64,000 nt of DNA from Bacteroidales bacterium (GTDB lineage: Bacteria; Bacteroidota; Bacteroidia; Bacteroidales; F082), in NCBI GenBank assembly GCA_017548125.1, contig JAFYNK010000086.1, forward strand, positions 1-64,000, given 5' to 3'. Below, in pieces: positions 15,345 through 22,549 of this stretch (position 1 is its first letter; every line of letters begins with the position of its first letter). The notes beneath the pieces were generated by a model. The model worked only from the letters and a program-made list of their open reading frames with translations. It ran no database searches and had not been told where the DNA came from. A program made the translations under genes and the position numbers.

Positions 15345-15451
15345 CTTATACTTTGAATTATGTCAATAAATTTTAACGTTTAAATTATAGAATTTTATTT
15401 ACGTTATTTTTGTAAATATATGTCTTATATGAAGATATTGAAAAACTTTCG

Positions 15452-17047
15452 CTAAAATTTCGATTTTGTATATTGCAGGATAAACTCGCTTAAATCGCTT
15501 TTTATGTTAAAAATATCTTTGATTTTTTTGCTTCTTTTATTTGATGCGCTGTAAGTCAGTCCTAGCAGTACGGCAATTTCAATATCGTTAAAGTTCATGA
15601 AGCTTAAAATAAAGAACTTGGTATCGTTGCTGGTTATGCTTTCGTATTCTTTTTTCAAAGATGGTAATGTGTTTGGAAAATGCTTGTTGAAAGTTTTTAC
15701 TAGAGAAATGATGTCGTTGTTGGAAAGAGCAAGTTTAGAATTTTCCTGAATGTTTTTGATAAGGATAATTCTGCCTTCCATAAGCGACTTTATTTTCTTG
15801 AAAATAATGCTTTCGCAGAATGATTTGTATGCTTCGTCAAAATTTATATTGGTCTTGATAGATTCTAAATCTTCTATTTTTTTAGAGATATTATCAATGA
15901 TTTTGTCTTTGCTTTGAATTTTCTCGTGATTGTCGCTGATTGTTTCTTCTGCTTTTCTGATAGTTTCTTGATATTTCTTTCTGTTGTGCAGATAAAGCAT
16001 GATGATGAATGACACCGCTGATATTAAAACGAGAATGATGATGGTATTATAATTGTTGGATTTTTTTTCTTTTTTGTTGTTTATAGTATTATGATATGAG
16101 TCGAAAAGCTTTTCCAAATCAAGTTTTAGAGGAGTTCTTCTGATTTCTATAGAATTGTTTTTAGCTTGATGTTGTATGTAAAACATTTCGTTTTCGTGGT
16201 CGTTAAGATTGAAATATACTTCAGCCAGTTTTTCTGATGTTGCGAGCTTTTCCTGTTGGTTTCCGTTTTCGAAACAATATTTAAGGTGGGGGAGAGCATC
16301 TTTATAATTTCTTTCGTAGAAATGTTTTGTGCCTATGGCAGAATGAAAATCATAGTCTTGAATCTTTATGTTGAAATGATTCTTGAAGATGGAATCAGCA
16401 TTTTTATAATCGTTTAACTCGTAAAGTGTTACGATTTTATTGTCGATAATTTTTCTATATATATTTAATGGGATTTCATCATATTCTTCAGCTATTTCAA
16501 AATAAATCATAGCGATATTGGGAATATGATTATACTGATAAAGTTTTCCTGTTTTGATAAGAGTGTTGAGTACTTTCTCTTTATTGCCTGACGATTCGTA
16601 ATTTGCGAGAGCTTTGTCGTAAAGTTCTGAAGCTGGTTTAAGAGAGTTGATGTCTTTGTATATGTCAGCGATTCTTTCGTAGATTTCTCCTCTGAATTGA
16701 TAGTCGAAGGATTTTACTGTTTCTATCTTTGAGAAATATTCGTTGATGTAATCTAACGCTAGAAAGAGTTTCTTTGCAGAAGGAATAAGTTGTTCGGAAG
16801 AATAGTCGGAGATAGCGTTTGAGTAGTAAATTTGTGATATTTTTTGAAGATATTCTGGTCTTTTGTGATATTTTTCGGAGCATTTCTTTGCTGAAGAGAT
16901 GTTATTTTCTATTAATGAATCATTTTCTGTGTAAGAATAATTAAGTATTTCCTCACAATATGATTTAGATACGTCACTACATGATATGATATTCAATGTC
17001 GTGATTATCAATAATAATAAAATTATATTTTTAAAAAATCTCTTCAT
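15452..17047 (-). CDS. TPR-repeat membrane regulator with C-terminal helix-turn-helix
   Basis: A 531-residue protein. It has an N-terminal hydrophobic segment with a possible lipobox (NIISC), about 300 residues of tetratricopeptide-like helical hairpins (for example YERIADIYKDINSLKPASELYDKALANYE), a transmembrane helix at about 338-358 (IIILVLISAVSFIIMLYL), a coiled coil (KYQETIRKAEETISDNHEKI), and a C-terminal domain with a LuxR-like helix-turn-helix (FILSFMNFNDIEIAVLLGLTYSASNKRSKKIKDIF). This layout is common in Bacteroidetes and suggests a membrane-bound sensor or regulator with outside TPRs and a cytoplasmic DNA-binding end. A second ATG lies at 17056, but the -7 element at 17065-17058 leaves room only for 17047. 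The target is unknown. Confidence 0.6.
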   Translation of the reverse strand: MKRFFKNIILLLLIITTLNIISCSDVSKSYCEEILNYSYTENDSLIENNISSAKKCSEKYHKRPEYLQKISQIYYSNAISDYSSEQLIPSAKKLFLALDYINEYFSKIETVKSFDYQFRGEIYERIADIYKDINSLKPASELYDKALANYESSGNKEKVLNTLIKTGKLYQYNHIPNIAMIYFEIAEEYDEIPLNIYRKIIDNKIVTLYELNDYKNADSIFKNHFNIKIQDYDFHSAIGTKHFYERNYKDALPHLKYCFENGNQQEKLATSEKLAEVYFNLNDHENEMFYIQHQAKNNSIEIRRTPLKLDLEKLFDSYHNTINNKKEKKSNNYNTIIILVLISAVSFIIMLYLHNRKKYQETIRKAEETISDNHEKIQSKDKIIDNISKKIEDLESIKTNINFDEAYKSFCESIIFKKIKSLMEGRIILIKNIQENSKLALSNNDIISLVKTFNKHFPNTLPSLKKEYESITSNDTKFFILSFMNFNDIEIAVLLGLTYSASNKRSKKIKDIFNIKSDLSEFILQYTKSKF

Positions 17048-17057
17048 AATACGCATA

Positions 17058-17065
17058 CAAAAATA
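17058..17065 (-). promoter_or_regulatory. -7 element of the TPR regulator
   Basis: TATTTTTG on the minus strand. It sets the start of the TPR regulator at 17047 rather than 17056. Confidence 0.6.
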
Positions 17066-17127
17066 CTGCTTTTATTTGGTGAAAATAAGAAAAAATAAAA
17101 ATTTTTTCAAAAATAGTTGCATGATTG

Positions 17128-17250
17128 AAAAAAGTTGTATCTTTGCAGCGGAGAAATGGCAGAGTGGTCGATCGCGGCGGTCTTGAAAACCGTTGTACAG
17201 CAATGTACCGGGGGTTCGAATCCCTCTTTCTCCGCGGAGATGAAGCGACT
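17128..17250 (+). repeat. 123-bp direct repeat, copy 1 (promoter plus tRNA-Ser)
   Basis: Identical base for base to 20011-20133. It covers the -7 element TATCTTTG (17138-17145), the whole tRNA and the first arm of its terminator. The flanks differ. Confidence 0.9.
17150..17234 (+). tRNA. tRNA-Ser (anticodon TGA), copy 1
   Basis: An 85-nt class II tRNA: acceptor GGAGAAA pairs with TTTCTCC, anticodon loop CTTGAAA gives TGA, there is a long variable arm (GTACAGCAATGTAC) and a T-loop GGTTCGAATCC. A CCA end is not encoded. The gene has its own promoter and a terminator AAGCGACT/AGTCGCTT. Confidence 0.95.
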
Positions 17251-17267
17251 AACAAGTCGCTTTTATT
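17243..17267 (+). terminator. Terminator of tRNA-Ser copy 1
   Basis: AAGCGACT/AGTCGCTT with a 4-nt loop and T-rich tail. Confidence 0.75.
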
Positions 17268-17294
17268 CTTTAAAGAAATACTATAAACATACTG

Positions 17295-17334
17295 CTTGTT
17301 GACTTGTTGTCATGTAGACTTGTTGACTTAGTGA
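17295..17334. repeat. Octamer array CTTGTTGA x5
   Basis: CTTGTTGA, CTTGTTGT, CATGTAGA, CTTGTTGA, CTTAGTGA in exact 8-bp register, ending 2 bp before the next tRNA. Confidence 0.8.
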
Positions 17335-17336
17335 AA

Positions 17337-17424
17337 GGAGAGATGCCAGAGTGGTCGAATGGGGCGGTCTCGAAAACCGTTGACCGGCATCCCCGGTCCG
17401 AGGGTTCGAATCCCTCTCTCTCCG
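17337..17424 (+). tRNA. tRNA-Ser (anticodon CGA)
   Basis: An 88-nt class II tRNA: acceptor GGAGAGA pairs with TCTCTCC, anticodon loop TCTCGAAAA gives CGA, with a long variable arm and T-loop GGTTCGAATCC. CCA is not encoded. No TAnnTTTG lies directly upstream; an octamer array occupies that place, so it may be read through from the upstream tRNA. Confidence 0.93.
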
Positions 17425-17430
17425 CAAAAG

Positions 17431-17466
17431 AAAAGGGTGTAAATCATCGATTTACACCCTTTTTTA
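17431..17466. terminator. Bidirectional intrinsic terminator
   Basis: A perfect 14-bp stem, AAAAGGGTGTAAAT/ATTTACACCCTTTT, with a 5-nt loop and T-tracts on both strands. It serves tRNA-Ser(CGA) and the leftward T9SS gene. Confidence 0.9.
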
Positions 17467-17487
17467 TTGCTTGAATTTAGTAATATC

Positions 17488-18783
17488 TTATCTAACGAAT
17501 TTTCCAGTAACTCTTTCGCCATTGACGATAGCAGTGTAGATATAAACGCCTCTTTGGAGTTTTTCTACGCTGACGCTGTTGCCTGAAAATTCCATTGGCA
17601 TTGTGCGTCCGTTCATGTCGCATATTGTGACGTTTTCGATTTCGCTGCTGAAGACAAGTGATTTGCCATTGTAAATAGCGCTTTCAGCAGTTGCTATGTC
17701 TTTTATTCCGTCGTATGTTGGCAAGTCTTTTTTAGAAAGACGGTAGATGCCGCTGTATTTTGTCGTTGCAAATGGTGGCTCGTATGCTGCGAGATAGATG
17801 TATTCTTCGTCGCTTTGGAACTGCATAGGTGTGAAATAAGTGCCGTAATAATAAGGGATGCCTTCGTTTAATGTGTACCATGTCTCACCAGCGTTGTCGG
17901 TGTAGTAGAGACCTGTTGTCTGCATGCCGATGAAAAGGTCGTCGCCATTGGCATACATCACTCTGATGTTGTTATCGATTGTTTCTGGACGAGGCAATTC
18001 TCCCCATTCGCCGTTTTCGTCATAAGTGATGATGAAAGGAGTGTCTGCATTGTCATTCATGACAGAGCGTCCTGTGCAGAGCTTGCCTTGATAGATTGTT
18101 GATTCTGCCATGAAGTTGCTGTCGTTGCGAATGATTTCCCATGAGTTGGTCTCAGGTAAGTATTTGAACACGAAATAAACGCCGTATGCAAAAAGGTCAC
18201 CATTGTATGACACGAGGTTGTAAATACATTCTACTACTTCTTTTCCGTCATAGTCGAAGGTAAGAGAAGCAATGTCGGTTGCGGTCCATGTGTCGCCATT
18301 GTCTTCTGAATATGCTATGCCGCCGCCAGAGAAGTCACCGACGAAGAGTTTGCCTTCGTGGAATGACATGGCGTAGCATATTGCGTATTCAACATATTCG
18401 CCGAGAACGTCTTCCACAGCTGATGCGTAGCTAAGCATTTCCCATGTGCCGCCATAGTCGGCTGAACGTGCAATGCATGCGCTATCGCCAGCAGCATAAA
18501 CGTAGCCGTTGCCTTCTAAAAATAGATTGTAGTTGTGATCTGGCACGGAGACCTTTTTCCATTGAACACCTTTGTCAACAGAAAGATATATGCCGCCGTC
18601 TTTTTCTAAAAGGTAATCAGCGATAAGCATATTTCCGTTTTCGGTGATGTGGAATGCGTTTGTGGCAGGTTGGTAACGTATTAACTCCCAAGAATTTGTC
18701 TGAGCAAATGCAGATAGAGATAAGAAGCATGCAAATGTCATTGCTATCTTCTTGATAAAGTCTGAGTAATGTTTTTTTCTCAT
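17488..18783 (-). CDS. Type IX secretion substrate with BNR/YCF48-like beta-propeller
   Basis: A 431-residue secreted protein. It has a signal peptide (residues 14-27, ending AFAQ), then a propeller-like domain with repeated SxDxGxTW blades (LSVDKGVQWKKV, ARSADYGGTWEML, AYSEDNGDTWTA, YYTDNAGETWYTL), as in sialidase/YCF48-type proteins. The last 75 residues are a type A T9SS sorting domain (LVFSSEIENVTICDMNGR...VSVEKLQRGVYIYTAIVNGERVTGKFVR). This indicates export across the outer membrane by PorSS/T9SS and probable surface attachment; the secretion machinery is not in this window. The ligand or enzymatic role is unknown. Confidence 0.8.
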   Translation of the reverse strand: MRKKHYSDFIKKIAMTFACFLSLSAFAQTNSWELIRYQPATNAFHITENGNMLIADYLLEKDGGIYLSVDKGVQWKKVSVPDHNYNLFLEGNGYVYAAGDSACIARSADYGGTWEMLSYASAVEDVLGEYVEYAICYAMSFHEGKLFVGDFSGGGIAYSEDNGDTWTATDIASLTFDYDGKEVVECIYNLVSYNGDLFAYGVYFVFKYLPETNSWEIIRNDSNFMAESTIYQGKLCTGRSVMNDNADTPFIITYDENGEWGELPRPETIDNNIRVMYANGDDLFIGMQTTGLYYTDNAGETWYTLNEGIPYYYGTYFTPMQFQSDEEYIYLAAYEPPFATTKYSGIYRLSKKDLPTYDGIKDIATAESAIYNGKSLVFSSEIENVTICDMNGRTMPMEFSGNSVSVEKLQRGVYIYTAIVNGERVTGKFVR

Positions 18784-18837
18784 AATGGATTAGTTTAAAT
18801 TATTAGTAGTTTAATTTGATTATTACTTAATTTAGCG

Positions 18838-18845
18838 CAAAGATA
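18838..18845 (-). promoter_or_regulatory. -7 element of the T9SS substrate gene
   Basis: TATCTTTG on the minus strand, 54 bp before the ATG. Confidence 0.65.
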
Positions 18846-18877
18846 ATATTTTTTGTATATGAATGGCTTAAAATATA

Positions 18878-19498
18878 TTACAATTTAATGTCGTTGATTT
18901 CCTTTTGTAATAATTCTAAAAATCTTGCTGCATCGCCTCCGTCCATCTGGACATGATGAAACTGGAAAGAAATAGGCAATGTTGTTTTTAGCCATCCTTT
19001 ACGATATTTTCCCCACATAACCATAGGGTTGAGGAATTTGTCGGTGTATTGATTGACAATGCTGTCGAGTTCTGTAGTGACCATCGCTGAGGTGCCGACA
19101 ATCATTGCGTCTTCGTTGAAAATGCTTTCGCATGAATTGGCGACTTGTTTGGTCAAAGAAATGTAATCTTTGTTGAATTGATTTATGTCCTTATTGTATG
19201 AAATGTCGCAAGAATTGATGCCGCCTTTTATATTGTTAACTATGACGTTGATTGCTAGTTCGTTATATTGGAACATTTTGTCTTTGACAGGCAATAAATA
19301 AAATTCCTCCATCTGACTTGCAGCCTTGCCGATGCACCAGCAGAGAAGCATGTTTAATTTCAAATTTCTTTTCTTGCTTATTTTGATAATATGACTTATG
19401 TCGAATGTCTTTGTCAGTGTTACCATCGGCATAGGGGAGGACATCCACATCTCAAAAGCGAAGGCTCTTTTTGTTTCCTTTGGATTTATTTCTTTCAT
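18878..19498 (-). CDS. CatA-like O-acetyltransferase
   Basis: A 206-residue protein of the chloramphenicol acetyltransferase fold. The C-terminal catalytic motif FHHVQMDGGDAARFLELLQ corresponds to HHxxxDG of CAT, with the general-base His and the structural Asp. The upstream strands KMFQYNELAINVIVNN, WGKYRKGWLKTTLPISFQFHH and the helix NMLLCWCIGKAASQM fit the family. It would use acetyl-CoA as donor and act as a trimer in the cytoplasm. Many chromosomal CatA-like proteins of Bacteroidetes are not proven resistance genes, and the classical CAT N-terminus is absent, so drug resistance should not be assumed. It has its own promoter. Confidence 0.75.
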   Translation of the reverse strand: MKEINPKETKRAFAFEMWMSSPMPMVTLTKTFDISHIIKISKKRNLKLNMLLCWCIGKAASQMEEFYLLPVKDKMFQYNELAINVIVNNIKGGINSCDISYNKDINQFNKDYISLTKQVANSCESIFNEDAMIVGTSAMVTTELDSIVNQYTDKFLNPMVMWGKYRKGWLKTTLPISFQFHHVQMDGGDAARFLELLQKEINDIKL

Positions 19499-19520
19499 GA
19501 TTTGTACTGGTTTTATTTTA

Positions 19521-19528
19521 CAAATATA
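19521..19528 (-). promoter_or_regulatory. -7 element of the CatA-like gene
   Basis: TATATTTG on the minus strand, 22 bp before the ATG. Confidence 0.65.
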
Positions 19529-19613
19529 GGAAAAAGGCTAAAGGTTAATGACTAAAGACTGAAGTTTTTTTTAGAGGGATTAGAGGAAAAGCCATTGAAC
19601 TAAGAACCTTAAA

Positions 19614-19680
19614 CTTTAGCCTTTAGCCTTTAGCCTTTAGCCCTTAGACTTGTAGTCTTGTGGTCTTGTAGTCTTTCCTT
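19614..19680. repeat. Heptamer CTTTAGC x4-5 switching to octamer CTTGTAGT x3
   Basis: Four perfect CTTTAGC units (19614-19641) and CCTTAGA, then CTTGTAGT, CTTGTGGT, CTTGTAGT, CTTTCCTT. The array changes period in mid-course from 7 to 8 bp. Confidence 0.85.
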
Positions 19681-19795
19681 GGGCGTTTCGGCTCCGCCTT
19701 CAGCTCCGCCGTCGGGCTTTCCGCTATATCTTTGCTCGCTTCGTTATCACTTCGCTCGCAAAGGATGCCGCTCCAATCCCTAACGCTTTGGCGAA
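19680..19795. repeat. GC-rich palindromic intergenic element
   Basis: A GC-rich island in AT-rich DNA. ATCTTTGC (about 19728-19735) pairs with GCAAAGGAT further on, and the block reads GTCGGGCTTTCCGCTATAT then GGATGCCGCTCCAATCCCTA. From memory this resembles a REP-like sequence that recurs in gaps of many Bacteroidota genomes; that is not checked here. Confidence 0.6.
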
Positions 19796-19830
19796 CTCTA
19801 GAAATTTAGAGCTCTAGAAATTTAGAAAAC
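19796..19830. repeat. CTCTAGAAATTTAGAG tandem duplicate
   Basis: Two adjacent 16-bp near-palindromic units. Confidence 0.7.
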
Positions 19831-20010
19831 CTCTATAAAATAGCATCGTTTTTATGCTTTTTCTTCGTGATTTGTGATATTTTTTGATGGTTTTTGCTGT
19901 CAAATCTTCTCTTTTGATGATAAAAATGTAATTTTATCTCTTTGTAATGTATTGATATTGTATAATTTAAAACAAAATTAAAAATTTTTGATAAAATGCT
20001 TGCGTGGAAT

Positions 20011-20133
20011 AAAAAAGTTGTATCTTTGCAGCGGAGAAATGGCAGAGTGGTCGATCGCGGCGGTCTTGAAAACCGTTGTACAGCAATGTACCGGGGGTTC
20101 GAATCCCTCTTTCTCCGCGGAGATGAAGCGACT
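20011..20133 (+). repeat. 123-bp direct repeat, copy 2
   Basis: Identical to 17128-17250. It includes the -7 element TATCTTTG (20021-20028). Confidence 0.9.
20033..20117 (+). tRNA. tRNA-Ser (anticodon TGA), copy 2
   Basis: The sequence is identical to the tRNA at 17150-17234, including promoter and start of terminator. The two copies are 2,883 bp apart in the same orientation. Confidence 0.95.
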
Positions 20134-20156
20134 TGATGAAAGTCGCTTTTTTTTTA
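20126..20156 (+). terminator. Terminator of tRNA-Ser copy 2
   Basis: AAGCGACTT/AAGTCGCTT stem with a long T-tract; the loop differs from that of copy 1. Confidence 0.85.
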
Positions 20157-20165
20157 TACCTTTTT

Positions 20166-21059
20166 TTATTTTATAGGCTCCATGTGAATATTGATGAAGA
20201 TGTCCTTGTGAAGTTCTTCCTTTAATTTGTTTTCGATGTCAACAGTGATTTGATGAGCGTCGTAAAGACTCATCGCGCCGTCCATTCTTATATGTACGTC
20301 GATGGAATAGCTTTTTCCGATGCGACGAGTGCGTAAATGATGAGGTGAGCTTATTTCATTGAAAGACAATAATATCTCGATTATTTTCTTTTCTATTTCC
20401 TTAGGCAAGGATTTCTCTAATAATTCATCAAGACCAGCTTTCGTCAGTTGATATGCCACTTTTAAAATGAAAAAGCTGACGATAACGGCTGCAATTGGGT
20501 CGAGAATTGTCCATTTGTTTCCTAATATAATCGCGCCTCCGATGCCTAAAGCGGTTCCTATTGACGAAAAGGCGTCGCTGCGATGATGCCACGCGTTGGC
20601 AACTACAGATGGAGAGTCTAGTTTCTTGCCTTTAATTACGGTGTATCTGTATAGTATTTCTTTGACGATTATGGAAACGATAGCTGCCACCAACGCAATG
20701 ATGCCTGGACTTTTGATGGAGTTGCCTTTTGCGACTTCTACAATAGAGACGATGCCGTTTTTCATTATGCCTAAACCAACGGCAACCAATACGATGCCGA
20801 TTATTACTGTCGCCAATGTCTCGAATTTTCCGTGTCCGTAATGATGGTTTTCATCTTCTTCTTTTGATGAGATACGCACGAAGATCATCACGACGATGTC
20901 GGTTAAAAAATCAGAAAAGGAGTGTACTGCGTCGGCAATCATCGCTGCGCTGTTGCTCAAAAATCCTGCTATGAACTTAAATATCAGAAGTAAAAGATTG
21001 CCAACGGCTCCAATTGTTGTTACTTTGTATATTTCTTTTTCTCTATTGCTTGCTTTCAT
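20166..21059 (-). CDS. Cation diffusion facilitator (CDF) family transporter
   Basis: A 297-residue inner-membrane divalent-cation/proton antiporter. It has six TM helices in residues 10-205 with the two metal-site motifs in TM2 (ADAVHSFSDFLTD) and TM5 (WHHRSDAFSSIG), then a cytoplasmic ferredoxin-like dimerisation domain at about 210-297 (SSPHHLRTRRIGKSYSIDVHIRMDG). It exports Zn2+, Fe2+, Mn2+ or similar; the metal cannot be decided. The start is the ATG at 21059, because a TTG further up at 21080 overlaps the -7 element and cannot be in the transcript. It is divergent from the HlyIII gene. Confidence 0.92.
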   Translation of the reverse strand: MKASNREKEIYKVTTIGAVGNLLLLIFKFIAGFLSNSAAMIADAVHSFSDFLTDIVVMIFVRISSKEEDENHHYGHGKFETLATVIIGIVLVAVGLGIMKNGIVSIVEVAKGNSIKSPGIIALVAAIVSIIVKEILYRYTVIKGKKLDSPSVVANAWHHRSDAFSSIGTALGIGGAIILGNKWTILDPIAAVIVSFFILKVAYQLTKAGLDELLEKSLPKEIEKKIIEILLSFNEISSPHHLRTRRIGKSYSIDVHIRMDGAMSLYDAHQITVDIENKLKEELHKDIFINIHMEPIK

Positions 21060-21077
21060 TGTGAAGTTATTTTTGGA

Positions 21078-21085
21078 CAAAGATA
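21078..21085 (-). promoter_or_regulatory. -7 element of the CDF gene
   Basis: TATCTTTG on the minus strand, 18 bp before the ATG at 21059. It decides the start codon. Confidence 0.75.
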
Positions 21086-21128
21086 TGAAATTTAGATTGA
21101 ACAGCTTAGACTTAAACCTAATATTTCT

Positions 21129-21136
21129 TATCTTTG
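21129..21136 (+). promoter_or_regulatory. -7 element of the HlyIII gene
   Basis: TATCTTTG, 24 bp before the ATG at 21161. Confidence 0.7.
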
Positions 21137-21160
21137 TTGAGTTAATGTGTTATTTGTTTT

Positions 21161-21829
21161 ATGGATGTAAATTTAAATAAATATTCTCATTCAGAGGAGG
21201 TTGCTAATTCAGGATCTCATTTTCTTGGAACAGTGATGGGTGTGATTGTATGTTCTTTGTTTTTGTCCAAAGCCTATCAGTCGGGAAATGCGTTGTCGAT
21301 ATGTGCTTTGTGGATATATTTCTTCGGTGTCGTCAGTTCGTATGTGGCGTCATCAGTGTATCATGCGTGTCCTGTAAGAAAAGAGAAAGCACGACTTCTG
21401 CTAAGAAAATTCGATCATGCGGCCATATATTGGCATATTGCTGGCAGTTATACTCCTATAACATTGATAGCAATGTATAATTATGGCGCCACGACATGGG
21501 CGATAGGAGTCACTGTCTTCATCTGGTTAAGTGCTATATTGGGAACGATGTTGACGTTCAGAAAGATAAAACCTCATAGTTATTTTAAAACGGCTTGTTA
21601 TGTCTTGATGGGTTTGTCGATACTTGTCGCTATTAAGCCTTTATACGATAGCGTAGGTCTTAAAGTGGTGCTGTTTATTGTTGCAGAAGGACTTAGCTAT
21701 ATAATAGGCGCTGTCTTTTATAGTTTTAAAAAGATAAAATTTATGCATTCGGTATTTCATGTGTTTGTCGTCTTAGGCGATGTCTTTCACATGATTGCGG
21801 TTTGGTATGTGATAGGAATGTATATATAG
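21161..21829 (+). CDS. Hemolysin III / PAQR family membrane protein
   Basis: A 222-residue inner-membrane protein with seven predicted TM helices. PAQR signatures are present: EEVANSGSHFLGTVMG at the N-terminus, SSVYHACPVRKEKARLLLRKFDHAAIYWHIAGSYTPITL with the Ser, His and Asp of motif A, and a C-terminal FHVFVVLGDVFHMIAVW with the two metal-ligand His. These residues form the zinc site of PAQR receptors and suggest a hydrolase-like activity; the bacterial role is not settled and the name hemolysin is historical. It is followed by a small barrel protein 50 bp downstream, possibly in the same transcript. Confidence 0.88.
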   Translation: MDVNLNKYSHSEEVANSGSHFLGTVMGVIVCSLFLSKAYQSGNALSICALWIYFFGVVSSYVASSVYHACPVRKEKARLLLRKFDHAAIYWHIAGSYTPITLIAMYNYGATTWAIGVTVFIWLSAILGTMLTFRKIKPHSYFKTACYVLMGLSILVAIKPLYDSVGLKVVLFIVAEGLSYIIGAVFYSFKKIKFMHSVFHVFVVLGDVFHMIAVWYVIGMYI

Positions 21830-21879
21830 TTGAAAATGGAGAATTTTCAGGTATAATAAATATAGTGAAGTTTGGTTGT

Positions 21880-22479
21880 ATGAAGCGAATATTATTTGTA
21901 ATTTTTATATTCTTAAGTCTTAATGTTTTTTCACAGAATGAAGAGAAATTCTTCAATGGATATGACGGTGGCATGATGATTCATGCAGGATATGTTTCAA
22001 AGAATATTGCGCCTGTCGATTTCAAGGCGGAAGGTGTTACCAAAGGAATCGGCGGTGCGATAAGGTTTCATTTTGGAAAGCATTATCGTATTGGTACAGA
22101 AGGCTATGTGTCAACGTTGTCTTTGAAAAAAGATTTGGTAGAAGGCAGTTATATCAAGACTTTCTGGGCTGGTTTGATAAATGATTTCTACTGGCAGTTT
22201 GGTAAGTTTATGCCATACGTTGGTTTGACTGTCGGTGGCGGAACTTTGACGGATTGTTTTATCTTTGAAGGAGATAATCACGACTGGAATCCTGAATCTG
22301 AGGTGATTATCAACAAGACTGCATTTGTCGCAATAGATCCTTATATCGGCTGTGATTATAGTCTAACCGATGCCTTGCATCTCACATTTAAAATAGATTA
22401 TCTCAACGGATTCAACAAAAGTGAGTTACATCTCCCAACAGGACCGAGATTCTATATAGGAGCGATATTTTTCCATTAA
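21880..22479 (+). CDS. Outer-membrane beta-barrel protein
   Basis: A 199-residue exported protein with a signal peptide (MKRILFVIFIFLSLNVFSQ). The rest is alternating amphipathic strands with aromatic turns (GYDGGMMIHAGYVSK, GGAIRFHFGKHYRIGTEGYVS, FMPYVGLTVGGGTL, AIDPYIGCDYSLTDALHLTFKIDYL) ending in a typical barrel strand GPRFYIGAIFFH. It is probably an eight-stranded OmpW/OmpX-like barrel. The frame is open upstream to 21802, but the start is placed at 21880 because only this gives a signal peptide at the N-terminus and avoids overlap with the HlyIII gene. The ligand is unknown. Confidence 0.75.
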   Translation: MKRILFVIFIFLSLNVFSQNEEKFFNGYDGGMMIHAGYVSKNIAPVDFKAEGVTKGIGGAIRFHFGKHYRIGTEGYVSTLSLKKDLVEGSYIKTFWAGLINDFYWQFGKFMPYVGLTVGGGTLTDCFIFEGDNHDWNPESEVIINKTAFVAIDPYIGCDYSLTDALHLTFKIDYLNGFNKSELHLPTGPRFYIGAIFFH

Positions 22480-22549
22480 TGACTAATGGCTAAAGGCAGA
22501 AGACTAAGGGTTCTTTAGCCATTTGCCTTTAGCCATTTGTCTTTATTTA
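22480..22549. repeat. Degenerate word array (GACTAATG / CTTTAGCC)
   Basis: TAATGACTAATGGCTAAAGG words on one side and CTTTAGCCATTTGC repeated on the other form a rough inverted arrangement. It fills the whole gap between two convergent genes. Confidence 0.6.

Larger units (their letters stand above)
19499..20032. other. 534-bp gap rich in repeats
   Basis: No gene is seen. The gap holds a promoter for the leftward CatA-like gene, AAAGGCTAAAGG-type words (19533-19562), a CTTTAGC heptamer array that turns into CTTGTAGT octamers, a GC-rich palindromic element, a CTCTAGAAATTTAGAG duplicate, and finally the promoter of tRNA-Ser copy 2. Confidence 0.7.

Noticed and set aside
16986-17255. Short frames over tRNA-Ser copy 1 (also 17328-17522 and 19988-20176)
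   Set aside because: They are translations of tRNA genes and their flanks.
18878-19498. Chloramphenicol resistance gene
   Set aside because: Only the CAT fold and the HHxxxDG motif are supported. Chromosomal CatA-like proteins often have other substrates, so resistance is not claimed.
21060-21080. TTG start for the CDF transporter
   Set aside because: The codon overlaps the -7 element; the ATG at 21059 fits the promoter and the family.
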